From an uncultured Clostridia bacterium (GTDB lineage: Bacteria > Bacillota > Clostridia > Christensenellales > Borkfalkiaceae): 54,742 nucleotides of DNA. The stretch is taken from the NCBI GenBank assembly GCA_944328445.1, contig CALVHO010000015.1:1-54742 (forward strand), read 5' to 3'. The number at the start of each line of letters is the position of its first letter. Within the stretch, counting starts at the first letter, position 1. A program made the translations under genes and the position numbers. The notes under the pieces are model-generated. The model was given only the letters and a program-made list of their open reading frames with translations, was not told the DNA's origin and did not search any database. Shown piece after piece: positions 34,296 to 42,150 of the stretch.

Positions 34296-35197
34296 GACTC
34301 CTTTTCCGCAGCCGCGGGGGCGCTGCCCGCCTTTTCGGCCAGGGAACGGACGTAGGCCTCGTCGCTCATGCCGTTGACGATGACGGCGATGATGAAGATC
34401 GGCGCGGCGATGACGCCGCCGATGAGCGAGCCCGCCAGCCAGACGAGCAGGGCCGCTGCCGCCACGGCGATGGCCAGAACGAGGATGTAGCCGACGTACA
34501 GCCCCGCGATGTTTTTGACGGAGACGACGCGGCGGAAAGGCACCTTGCCGCGGCCGTGCACGAAGTAGGCCTCCACCAGCCCGATAAAGCCCGAGAGCAG
34601 CAGCACCAGCACGGTCAGGATAATGCCGCCCGGCGTCCAGACCAGGAACAGGATGCCCGCGGCGATGACGACGATCACCACCAGCACGGCGTGCACGACG
34701 GCCGCGAGGATGGCGCGCCAGATGGAGCGGCGGGCGATCTCCCTGCGGACGAGGAAGCGGGTGACCCACAGCCCCGCCGCCAGGCCGAAGCCGAAAAAGA
34801 GGATGACGACGGCAAAGCTGACCAGCAATTCGCCGAAAAAGACGCTGACGGAGGCCGAAATGCCTTCCAGGTAGACGTTCGCCTCCTGCGTCAGGCCCGT
34901 GAGCAGCCCGTGGAGCGTGTCTTCCAGCCACGACGTCGTCAAAACGTGCTCGGCCGCCGCGGCGAAGGAGGGCGGGAGCTTGTCGATCTCGGTCAGAAAC
35001 AGGTCGCGGAAGACGGCGGGGTCGATCTCCGCCTCGGTGATGACGCCGCGCACCGACGCCGTGAGGTCGCCCGCGGCCGATAAGGCGACGGGCACCGCTA
35101 CGGCCAGGCCGATGAGCAGAAACAAAAACAGCACCCCGAGCGGGGTGAAGTAGTATTTGAGGTTCCTGAAAAAACTTTTCAGCGCGCTTTTGATCAT
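34292..35197 (-). CDS. Hypothetical polytopic membrane protein
   Basis: 301 aa from ATG 35197 with a weak GAGA ribosome site. A first helix (about 15-42) is followed by a ~75-residue extracytoplasmic part. About six more hydrophobic segments then make up the C-terminal two thirds, in the manner of DUF4013/stage-II-like permease-fold proteins. No family is recognised with confidence. It is the likely partner of the lipoprotein gene downstream. Confidence 0.62.
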   Translation of the reverse strand: MIKSALKSFFRNLKYYFTPLGVLFLFLLIGLAVAVPVALSAAGDLTASVRGVITEAEIDPAVFRDLFLTEIDKLPPSFAAAAEHVLTTSWLEDTLHGLLTGLTQEANVYLEGISASVSVFFGELLVSFAVVILFFGFGLAAGLWVTRFLVRREIARRSIWRAILAAVVHAVLVVIVVIAAGILFLVWTPGGIILTVLVLLLSGFIGLVEAYFVHGRGKVPFRRVVSVKNIAGLYVGYILVLAIAVAAAALLVWLAGSLIGGVIAAPIFIIAVIVNGMSDEAYVRSLAEKAGSAPAAAEKES

Positions 35198-35224
35198 ATC
35201 TCTCACCGTGCGGGCTTTTTCTCC

Positions 35225-35253
35225 ATTATACAACAAAACGCCGTGCTTGTCTA
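35225..35253 (-). promoter_or_regulatory. Sigma-A promoter of the membrane-protein gene
   Basis: Minus-strand TAGACA (35248-35253), 17-bp spacer and a perfect TATAAT (35225-35230), 28 bases before the start codon. Confidence 0.75.
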
Positions 35254-35365
35254 CAAAACTCGGCACCCCGTCCGCGCGCGGGCGCAAAAGGCGGGCGGCG
35301 CATACGACGGCGGGCGGGCGCACATACTGCAAGCGAGCCCCGCCCGCGCGGGCAAGGAGACCGTT

Positions 35366-35494
35366 ATGCCGAAAAAGAAGAGAAAGATCCGCACGCTGAC
35401 CGAAGAGCAGTACAACGACTACCTGATGTCCCTCAAAGACGAGCGCCCCACCATGCTCATCGGCAAGGACGGCAAGCGCACGCCGCAAAAATAA
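35366..35494 (+). CDS. Small basic protein (42 aa)
   Basis: Begins MPKKKRKIRTL, with an SD AAGGAG at 35354-35359 six bases before the ATG. It is highly charged, with a lysine-rich N terminus and a short helix (EEQYNDYLMSL), and stops at TAA 35492-35494. The good ribosome site and amino-acid composition argue for a real gene rather than chance. Function unknown; it lies in the gap before the zinc-efflux cassette. Confidence 0.55.
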   Translation: MPKKKRKIRTLTEEQYNDYLMSLKDERPTMLIGKDGKRTPQK

Positions 35495-35544
35495 CCCCTC
35501 CCCCGCCCGCCGAAAAATTTTTCAAAAAAAAACGGCGCAAAGGG

Positions 35545-35603
35545 TTGACAAGCGCGAACGGAAGGCGTATACTATCATTGAACATTTGAAAAAACGTTCA
35601 AAT
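35545..35603 (+). promoter_or_regulatory. Promoter and operator of the ArsR-type regulator
   Basis: A TTGACA (35545-35550), 17-bp spacer and TATACT (35568-35573) form a strong promoter. Just downstream lies a TTGAAC (35578) and an inverted repeat ATTTGAA / TTCAAAT (35584-35590 with 35597-35603). This resembles SmtB/CzrA-type operators, at the expected start site, so the regulator should repress itself. Confidence 0.8.
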
Positions 35604-35624
35604 AAAAACGGCGAGGAACCACAC

Positions 35625-35948
35625 ATGGACGGACTTTGCGAAAGCATCCGCAGGCAGCTGCCCGACGACGGCACGCTCGCCGCGCTCGCCGAGCTGTTCA
35701 AGATGTTCGGCGACGCCACGCGCGCCAAGATCTTGGGGTGCTTGCAGGTGCGCGACCTGAACGTGGGCGAGATCGCCGAGGTGCTCGGCATGAGCGTTTC
35801 GGCCGTTTCGCACCAGCTGCGGGTGCTGCGCGGGGCCAAGCTCGTCAAGGGCACCAAGGAAGGCAAGGAAGTGCGCTATTCGCTGGACGACGACCACGTG
35901 ACCAAGATCATGGAGTACGGCCTGACGCACGTCAACGAAGGCAAATAG
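35625..35948 (+). CDS. ArsR/SmtB-family zinc-type sensor-repressor
   Basis: 107 aa from ATG 35625. It has a winged helix-turn-helix (GEIAEVLGMSVSAVSHQLRVL, about 48-68, in two helices). The C-terminal helix carries D89, H91, H102 and E105, matching the alpha5 metal site D-x-H-x10-H-x2-E/H of CzrA-type zinc/cobalt sensors. The alpha3N cysteine motif of arsenic/cadmium sensors is absent. It should leave its operators when zinc is high. It is followed by the HMA and ATPase genes. Confidence 0.88.
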   Translation: MDGLCESIRRQLPDDGTLAALAELFKMFGDATRAKILGCLQVRDLNVGEIAEVLGMSVSAVSHQLRVLRGAKLVKGTKEGKEVRYSLDDDHVTKIMEYGLTHVNEGK

Positions 35949-35960
35949 GCCAAACGCGGC

Positions 35961-35992
35961 ACAAAAAACGGGGAAACGTCCCCTGTTTTTTG
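35961..35992 (+). terminator. Hairpin between regulator and HMA gene
   Basis: Arms ACAAAAAACGGGGA (35961-35974) and 35979-35992 pair with one bulge, ending in T6. It probably ends the monocistronic regulator message, leaving the second operator to control the transporter genes. Confidence 0.6.
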
Positions 35993-36003
35993 GGACCATT
36001 ATT

Positions 36004-36017
36004 TGAACGATTGTTCA
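36004..36017. promoter_or_regulatory. Second ArsR-type operator
   Basis: TGAAC-GATT-GTTCA is a perfect 5-4-5 inverted repeat with AT-rich flanks, 41 bases before the HMA gene start. It fits a 12-2-12 type site of the same repressor. Confidence 0.75.
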
Positions 36018-36057
36018 TAAAAACAAATAATCAACGATCCTGCAGGAGGAAAAAATC

Positions 36058-36276
36058 ATGAAGAGGTCTTACAAACTCGAAGGGCTGGACTGCGCCGTAT
36101 GCGCGGCCAAAATGGAGCGCGCGGTCCGCAAGGTGGACGGCGTGCGGGGCGCGGCCGTCTCCTTTTTGGCGGGGCGGCTGACCGTCGAAGCGGACGACGG
36201 GGCGTTCGACGAAGTGATGGACAAAGTCGTACATACCTGCCGCCGTGTGGAGCCGGGCTGCACCGTCGTGCGCTGA
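36058..36276 (+). CDS. Stand-alone HMA metal-binding protein
   Basis: 72 aa with one heavy-metal-associated domain. The metal site is GLDCAVC (C12 and C15), followed by the usual ferredoxin-like pattern. AGGAGG precedes the ATG. Usually this domain is the N terminus of the P1B ATPase; here it is encoded separately, 12 bases upstream of an ATPase that lacks it. It could act as a chaperone handing metal to the pump. Confidence 0.85.
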   Translation: MKRSYKLEGLDCAVCAAKMERAVRKVDGVRGAAVSFLAGRLTVEADDGAFDEVMDKVVHTCRRVEPGCTVVR

Positions 36277-36288
36277 ACGGAGGGCGGC

Positions 36289-38253
36289 ATGAAGATCGCA
36301 TTGGACAAAAAGGAAAAGCGGCAGCTTGCCCGCATCCTGGCGGCGCTGGGCATGTTTTTGCCCCTGTTCATCGCCGACAAGGCGCTGGCGGGCGGGCTCG
36401 GCGGCGTGTTCGGGGGCCGCGCGGGATGGGTGTTCCCCTTCTGCCTGTACCTTGCGGTGTACCTGTTCATCGGGTACGACGTGCTGTGGCGGGCGGCGCG
36501 CAACATCATCCGCGGACAGGTGTTCGACGAGAATTTTCTGATGTGCGTGGCCACCGTCGGCGCCTTCGCGCTGGCCGTGTTCCGCGGGGCGTCGGGGCTG
36601 GATACCGAGGGCTTTGACGAGGCCTGCGCGGTGCTCCTGTTTTACCAGACGGGCGAATGGTTCCAAGACTGCGCCGCGGGGCGCGCGCGCAAGTCCGTCG
36701 CGCAGCTGATGGACATCCGCCCCGACTACGCCAACCTGCTGCTGCCCGACGGCACGGCCGTGCGGGCGGACCCCGCCGACGTGCACCCGGGCGACTGCAT
36801 CCTCGTCAACCCCGGCGAAAAGGTGCCCCTCGACGGCACCGTCGTAGCGGGCGCTTCCGCCCTCGATACCCGCGCGCTGACGGGCGAATCCCTGCCCCGC
36901 GCGGTGAGCCGCGGCGACGCGGTCATCAGCGGGAGCGTGAACACGCATTCGCAGCTGACGGTGCGGGCGGAAAAGGAATACACCGACTCCACCGTCGCCA
37001 AGATCTTGGAACTGGTGGAGAACGCGGCCGAACAAAAATCCAAGGCGGAAAACTTCATCACCCGCTTTGCCCGCTGGTACACGCCCGCGGTGTGCGCGGC
37101 GGCGCTGCTCCTGGCCGTCGTGCCCGGGCTCGTGACGGGAGACTGGGCGGCGTGGGTGTACAGGGCGCTCTCCTTCCTCGTCGTATCCTGCCCGTGCGCG
37201 CTGGTCATCTCCATCCCCCTCTCCTTCTTCGCGGGCATCGGCGCCGCCTCCCGCTACGGCATCCTCGTGAAGGGCTCGGCCTACCTCGAAAAGCTGCACC
37301 GCGCCGACATCTTCGTGTTCGACAAGACGGGCACCCTCACCAAAGGCAACTTCGCGGTGGTGCGCATCGACCCCGCCGCGGGCACGGACGAGGAGGGTTT
37401 GCTGCGGCTGGCCGCCTGCGCCGAACAGGGCTCCTCCCACCCCATCGCGGTCTCCGTCGCCGCGCGGTACGGCAAGCCCGCCGAAAGCGGCTACACGCTG
37501 ACCGATACCGCGGGCGAAGGGGTGCGCGCCGAAAAGGGCGGGCACACCGTGCTGTGCGGCAACGAAAAGCTGATGCGGCGGTACGGCGTCGCCTTCACGC
37601 CGCAGGAAGGGGCCGGCACCGCTGTGTACGTGGCCGAGGACGGCGCGTTCAGGGGTTCGCTGCTCATCGCCGACGAGCCCAAGCCCGAGAGCCGCGAAGT
37701 CGTGGCGGCTCTTCATGCCATGGGCTGCAAGACGGTGATGCTCACGGGCGACAACGAGGCCGTCGCCGCGCGCGTGGCCGAAGAGACGGGCGTGACGGGC
37801 TACAAGGCCTCGCTCCTGCCGCAGGACAAGGTGCGCGAGGTGGAGGCGCTTCTGGCCGCGAAAAGGGCGGACGAGGCGCTCTGCTTCGCGGGGGACGGCA
37901 TCAACGACGCGCCCGTGCTCATGCGCGCGGACATCGGCATCGCCATGGGCGGCGCGGGCAGCGACGCGGCCATCGAGGCCGCGGACGTCGTGCTCATGCG
38001 CGACGACCTGCGCGGGCTGCCCCTGGGCAAGCGCATCGCCAAAAAGACGATGGCCGTCGTACTGCAAAACATCCTCTTTTCGGTCACTATCAAGCTCGCC
38101 ATCCTCGCCCTCACGGCGCTCGGGCTGGCGGGCATGTGGCTGGCGGTGTTCGGCGACGTGGGCGTGGCCGTCCTGGCCATCCTCAACGCGATGCGCGTGA
38201 ACGGAAACTACCTGCCCGCCCGTAAGAAAGAAAAAGCGCCGCAGGCGGCGTGA
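36289..38253 (+). CDS. P1B-type Zn/Cd/Pb-exporting ATPase without N-terminal HMA domain
   Basis: 654 aa. The metal-path motif C301-P-C303 is in SCPCALV, the phosphorylated D345 in DKTGTLT, the phosphatase loop TGES near 205, the SSHP motif near 385, and GDGINDAP near 540. The last helices hold GDVGVAVLA, whose aspartate is typical of the P1B-2 (zinc/cadmium/lead) group. About six to eight membrane helices are visible. It pumps metal out of the cytoplasm and is presumably induced through the alpha5 ArsR-type sensor. Confidence 0.92.
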   Translation: MKIALDKKEKRQLARILAALGMFLPLFIADKALAGGLGGVFGGRAGWVFPFCLYLAVYLFIGYDVLWRAARNIIRGQVFDENFLMCVATVGAFALAVFRGASGLDTEGFDEACAVLLFYQTGEWFQDCAAGRARKSVAQLMDIRPDYANLLLPDGTAVRADPADVHPGDCILVNPGEKVPLDGTVVAGASALDTRALTGESLPRAVSRGDAVISGSVNTHSQLTVRAEKEYTDSTVAKILELVENAAEQKSKAENFITRFARWYTPAVCAAALLLAVVPGLVTGDWAAWVYRALSFLVVSCPCALVISIPLSFFAGIGAASRYGILVKGSAYLEKLHRADIFVFDKTGTLTKGNFAVVRIDPAAGTDEEGLLRLAACAEQGSSHPIAVSVAARYGKPAESGYTLTDTAGEGVRAEKGGHTVLCGNEKLMRRYGVAFTPQEGAGTAVYVAEDGAFRGSLLIADEPKPESREVVAALHAMGCKTVMLTGDNEAVAARVAEETGVTGYKASLLPQDKVREVEALLAAKRADEALCFAGDGINDAPVLMRADIGIAMGGAGSDAAIEAADVVLMRDDLRGLPLGKRIAKKTMAVVLQNILFSVTIKLAILALTALGLAGMWLAVFGDVGVAVLAILNAMRVNGNYLPARKKEKAPQAA

Positions 38254-38287
38254 ACCGCCCCGCGCAAAGAGCGCGCGGGCATGCGGC

Positions 38288-38330
38288 GCGGCGGGGCGCC
38301 CCCTGTTTAGGGCGCCCCGCCGCTTTTTTT
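38288..38330 (+). terminator. Strong terminator of the zinc-efflux operon
   Basis: A perfect 14-bp GC stem (38288-38301 with 38310-38323) followed by T7 (38324-38330). It separates the operon from the convergent ABC exporter genes. Confidence 0.92.
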
Positions 38331-38406
38331 ACAAAGGACGCAATCCCGCGCGGGGCAAAGCCGTACGGACGCGGCCCCGCGCGGAGAAAAGCCCGCGCGG
38401 CCGCGC

Positions 38407-40191
38407 TCAGTGCGCGAACTGCGAATTGTACAGGTTGTAGTAAAAGCCCTTCTTTTCCATCAGCTCGGCGTGCGTGCCCTGTTCGATGACGGAACCCGCG
38501 TTCATGACGAGGATGAGATCGGCGTCGAGGATGGTGGAGAGGCGGTGGGCGACGATGAAGGAGGTGCGCCCCTGCATGATCTTGCGGAAAGCCTTCTGGA
38601 TGCGCATCTCGGTCATGGTGTCGATGTTGGAGGTCGCCTCGTCGAGGATGAGCATGGGCGGGTCGGCCAGCATCACGCGCGCGATGCAGAGCAGCTGCCG
38701 CTCGCCCTGCGACAGGGCGTCGGCTTTGAGCACGGTGTCGTACCCCTGCGGCAGGTTGCGGATGAAAAAGTCGCAATAGGCCGCCTTGGCCGCCGCCTCG
38801 ACCTGTTCGCGGGTGGCGTCCTCCCGGCCGTAGGCGATGTTCCAGGCCACCGTTTCCCCCGCCAGGAAGCTCTCTTGCAGCACCATGCCGAAGAGTTTGC
38901 GGTATTCGTCGAGGGGGACGGAAGCGGCGTCCGTCCCGTCCACGAAGATGCGGCCGCCGTCCAGGTCGTAAAAGCGCATCAAAAGGTTGATGAGCGTCGT
39001 CTTGCCGCAGCCCGTGGGCCCGACGATCGCCACCTTGCTGCCCGCCTTCACGTTCAAGTCAAAATGCTCGATGAGCGGGCGGGCGGGGTCGTAGGAAAAG
39101 CTCGCGTCCTCGACGCGGATGTCGCCGCGCACCTTGCCGATGTGCGCGCTGCCGCCGCGCCGCTCGCCGGGCTCGTCGACGATCTCGAACACGCGCGCGG
39201 CCGAGGCGAAGGCGTTTTGCAGCTGCGTGACCACGCCCGAGATCTCGTTGAAGGGCTTGGTGTACTGGTTGGTGTAGCTCAAAAACACCGACAGCATGCC
39301 GACGGTGAACCCGCCGAGCGTCAGCGCGCCGACGGTGAGCACGCCGCCCTCGCTGAGCACGCAGAACACCGCGCCCAGCACACAGACGAAGGCGGTGATG
39401 ACGGCGTTGACGAAGCGCGTGCTCGGGTTGGTCAGCGCCGAATAGTACTGCGCCCGCCAGCCGATCTTGTACAGTTCGGCGTCGATCTTTTCAAAGCGGC
39501 GGCAGGAACCCTCCTGCTGGCCGAACAGAAGCACCGTCTTCTGCCCGCCGATCATCTCCTTGGTGTGCGCGGCCAGGCGCCCCTGCACCTTGACCTGCAT
39601 GCTGAAACTCTTGAAGGTGCGCTTGGTGATGGCGGAGGCGACGAACAGCGAAAGCGGCGTGAGCACCACCACCGCCAGGGCGATGATGTAGTTGATGACG
39701 AACATCACGACGAGGGTGACGGCGATGGTCATCACCCCCGTGAACAGCTGCGCCGCGCCCTGCAACAGGCCGTCCGAGAGGATATCCACGTCGTTGACGA
39801 CGCGGGCGATGACGTCGCCCTGGGCGTGGGTGTCGACGTATTTGATGCGCACGTCGGTGAGGTGGTCGAAGGCTTCGCGGCGCAGATCGCGCACGAGCTT
39901 GTAGCAGAGCGCGTTCACGCAGTTGCCGAGCAGCTTCTGCGCCAGCGAGGCGAGCAGCACGCACCCCGCAAAGCCCCCCACCATCGCGTATACGGCGGCA
40001 AAATCCACCTGACCCGCGCCGATCATGGCGTCGATGGCGAACCCGTACAGCACGGGCCCCACCAGCGTGAAGGCGACGTAAAAGACGCTGAACACGGCCG
40101 CCGCCACGGCGTACCCCTTGTACGGCCGCACATACCCCGTCAGCCTGCGTACGATGCCCTTGCGCAGGGCCTTTTTTTCATTGTTCTTCAT
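38407..40191 (-). CDS. ABC exporter subunit with consensus ATPase site
   Basis: 594 aa: a six-helix type IV exporter membrane domain (about 1-330) and a nucleotide-binding domain. Walker A is GPTGCGKTT, the signature LSQGE, Walker B LILDEATS with a canonical glutamate, and the H-loop VAHR. The ATG overlaps the stop of the partner gene (ATGA). With the partner it should form a heterodimer of the BmrCD/TM287-288 type exporting drugs, lipids or peptides. Confidence 0.92.
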   Translation of the reverse strand: MKNNEKKALRKGIVRRLTGYVRPYKGYAVAAAVFSVFYVAFTLVGPVLYGFAIDAMIGAGQVDFAAVYAMVGGFAGCVLLASLAQKLLGNCVNALCYKLVRDLRREAFDHLTDVRIKYVDTHAQGDVIARVVNDVDILSDGLLQGAAQLFTGVMTIAVTLVVMFVINYIIALAVVVLTPLSLFVASAITKRTFKSFSMQVKVQGRLAAHTKEMIGGQKTVLLFGQQEGSCRRFEKIDAELYKIGWRAQYYSALTNPSTRFVNAVITAFVCVLGAVFCVLSEGGVLTVGALTLGGFTVGMLSVFLSYTNQYTKPFNEISGVVTQLQNAFASAARVFEIVDEPGERRGGSAHIGKVRGDIRVEDASFSYDPARPLIEHFDLNVKAGSKVAIVGPTGCGKTTLINLLMRFYDLDGGRIFVDGTDAASVPLDEYRKLFGMVLQESFLAGETVAWNIAYGREDATREQVEAAAKAAYCDFFIRNLPQGYDTVLKADALSQGERQLLCIARVMLADPPMLILDEATSNIDTMTEMRIQKAFRKIMQGRTSFIVAHRLSTILDADLILVMNAGSVIEQGTHAELMEKKGFYYNLYNSQFAH

Positions 40192-41903
40192 TGTGCGGCC
40201 CTCGTTTGCGAATCGCAGATCTCGCGGTACAGGCCGCAGGTCCTGTACAGCTCCTCGTGCTTGCCCGCCCCCGCGATGCGGCCGTCTTCGAGCACGAAGA
40301 TGGTATCCGCGCCGCGGATGGACGAGGCGCGCTGGGATACGATGATCGTCGTCACCCCTTCGAGGGCGGCGATGTTCTGCCGCACCTTGGCGTCGGTGGC
40401 GAAGTCGAGCGCCGAACAGCTGTCGTCCAGAATGAGGATGGGCGGCTTCCCGATCACCGCGCGCGCGATGGTCAGGCGCTGGCGCTGCCCGCCCGAAAAG
40501 TTGCGCCCGCTCTCGCCCACGGGCCTGTCCGGCCCGCCCTGCTCGTTCACGAACCCGTCCGCGCAGGCCACGCGCAGGGCGGCCTGCACCTCCTCTTCGC
40601 TCGCGTCCGCCTTGCCCCAGAGCAGGTTGGAGCGCACCGTGCCCGAAAAGAGGGCGGCGCTCTGCGGCACCATGCCGAACAGCGCGCGCAGGTCCGCCAC
40701 CGCGTAGTCGCGCACGTCGTGGCCGAAGACCTCCACCCTGCCCTCGCCCGCGTCGTACAGGCGCGGGAGCAGGCTCACCAGCGTGGACTTGCCGCTGCCC
40801 GTGCCGCCGATGATGCCGACGGTGGCGCCGCGCGGCACCGTCAGGCTGATATCTTGCAGCGAATACTGCTTCGTGCCCGCGTAGGAAAAGCTGACGTTTT
40901 CCAGCCGCACGGCGGGGGCGGAAAAATCGCAGGCGGCGCCTGGGCCGTCTACGATCGAGCTTTGGGTATCGAACACCTCGCTGACGCGGTTCATGGAGGC
41001 GTGCGCCTTGGTGAAGAGGGAAACGAGGTTGGAGATCACGATCATGGCGTTGAGGATCTGCGCCATGTAGTTGATGAGCGCTACGATCTCGCCGTTGGTC
41101 AGAACGCCCGCGTCCACCTTGAAGCCGCTCCACAGCAGGATGAGCGCCACGCCGAAGTTGATGATGGCGTAGGTGAGCGGGTTCAAAAAGGCGGAGATGC
41201 GGCCGATGACGAGGGAGTTGCCGAGCATGTCCTGCGCGGCGCCGTCGAAGCGGGCGCGCTCCTTGTCGCGGGTGGCGAAGGCGCGGACGACGCGCGCGCC
41301 TTCAAGGTTCTCCCCCGCGATCTGGGTCAGGCGGTCGAGCTTTTGCTGGTTCTTCGCGTAATACGGGACGGTCTTTTGCATGATGACCCAGAGCACCAGC
41401 CCGACGCCGACCGCGGCCGCGGCCACCAGGAGGCCGATCTGCCAGTCGATGACCAGGCACAGCACCACCGAGCCCACGGCGATGAAGGGCGCGCGCACCA
41501 CGAGACGGATGATCATGGCCACGGCGCTCTGCATCTGGTTGACGTCGTTGACGGTGCGCGTGACCAGCGAGGAGGCGCCGAGCTTGTCGAGCTCGCGGTG
41601 CGAGAGGGTGTTCACGTGGCGGAACAGCGCGTCGCGCACGTTGGTGCCGAAACCCTGCGATACGATGGAGGCGCTGCGCTGGCAAAAGAGGGCGCACAAA
41701 AAGCCCACCGCGCCCATGGCCAGCATGATGCCGCCGCCCGCCAGCACGTAGCGGATGCCCGCCCGCTCCACGACGCCTACGTCGATGATGTTCGCCATGA
41801 CCAGCGGCACGAGCAGTTCGAGCGCGGCCTCGATCCACTTGGAAAGCGGGCCAAGGATGCACTGCAACTTGTACTCTTTCAGATACTTGAAATAACGCTT
41901 CAC
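40188..41903 (-). CDS. ABC exporter subunit with degenerate ATPase site
   Basis: 571 aa from a GTG start. It has the same layout as its partner: Walker A GGTGSGKS and signature FSGGQ. Walker B reads LILDDS, with Asp replacing the catalytic Glu, and the switch reads VSQR, with Gln replacing His. These changes are the known mark of the non-hydrolysing site in heterodimeric exporters. It is the first gene of the operon, with a promoter at 41969. Confidence 0.92.
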   Translation of the reverse strand: MKRYFKYLKEYKLQCILGPLSKWIEAALELLVPLVMANIIDVGVVERAGIRYVLAGGGIMLAMGAVGFLCALFCQRSASIVSQGFGTNVRDALFRHVNTLSHRELDKLGASSLVTRTVNDVNQMQSAVAMIIRLVVRAPFIAVGSVVLCLVIDWQIGLLVAAAAVGVGLVLWVIMQKTVPYYAKNQQKLDRLTQIAGENLEGARVVRAFATRDKERARFDGAAQDMLGNSLVIGRISAFLNPLTYAIINFGVALILLWSGFKVDAGVLTNGEIVALINYMAQILNAMIVISNLVSLFTKAHASMNRVSEVFDTQSSIVDGPGAACDFSAPAVRLENVSFSYAGTKQYSLQDISLTVPRGATVGIIGGTGSGKSTLVSLLPRLYDAGEGRVEVFGHDVRDYAVADLRALFGMVPQSAALFSGTVRSNLLWGKADASEEEVQAALRVACADGFVNEQGGPDRPVGESGRNFSGGQRQRLTIARAVIGKPPILILDDSCSALDFATDAKVRQNIAALEGVTTIIVSQRASSIRGADTIFVLEDGRIAGAGKHEELYRTCGLYREICDSQTRAAQ

Positions 41904-41968
41904 TTTTTTCTCTCTCGGCGCGCGGGCGCGCCGGAAAGGCGGGCCCGCGCTATGGCGGTCTCCCCTCC

Positions 41969-41997
41969 ATTATACGTGCAACGGCGCCCAAAAGCAA
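41969..41997 (-). promoter_or_regulatory. Sigma-A promoter of the ABC exporter
   Basis: Minus-strand TTGCTT (41992-41997), 17-bp spacer and a perfect TATAAT (41969-41974). Confidence 0.78.
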
Positions 41998-42006
41998 GCA
42001 ATTCGG

Positions 42007-42039
42007 GCCCGCGCGCGCCCTTTGCGGGCGCGCGCGGGC
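42007..42039 (-). terminator. Second GC hairpin after spoIVA
   Basis: A perfect 14-bp stem (42007-42020 with 42026-42039). It follows hairpin 42045-42081 on the minus strand, so the two stand in series. Confidence 0.6.
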
Positions 42040-42044
42040 AAAAA

Positions 42045-42081
42045 GCCGCGCCGCGGCCGCAAACTGCGGCCGCGGCGCGGC
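42045..42081 (-). terminator. Terminator of spoIVA
   Basis: A perfect 16-bp stem (42045-42060 with 42066-42081), a 5-base loop and T5 on the minus strand. Confidence 0.85.
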
Positions 42082-42150
42082 AAAACCGTACGGCCCCGCA
42101 CCGTACCTGCCCGCACGGGAACCCCTGCCCGCGCGGGGCGGCGGGCGGGT

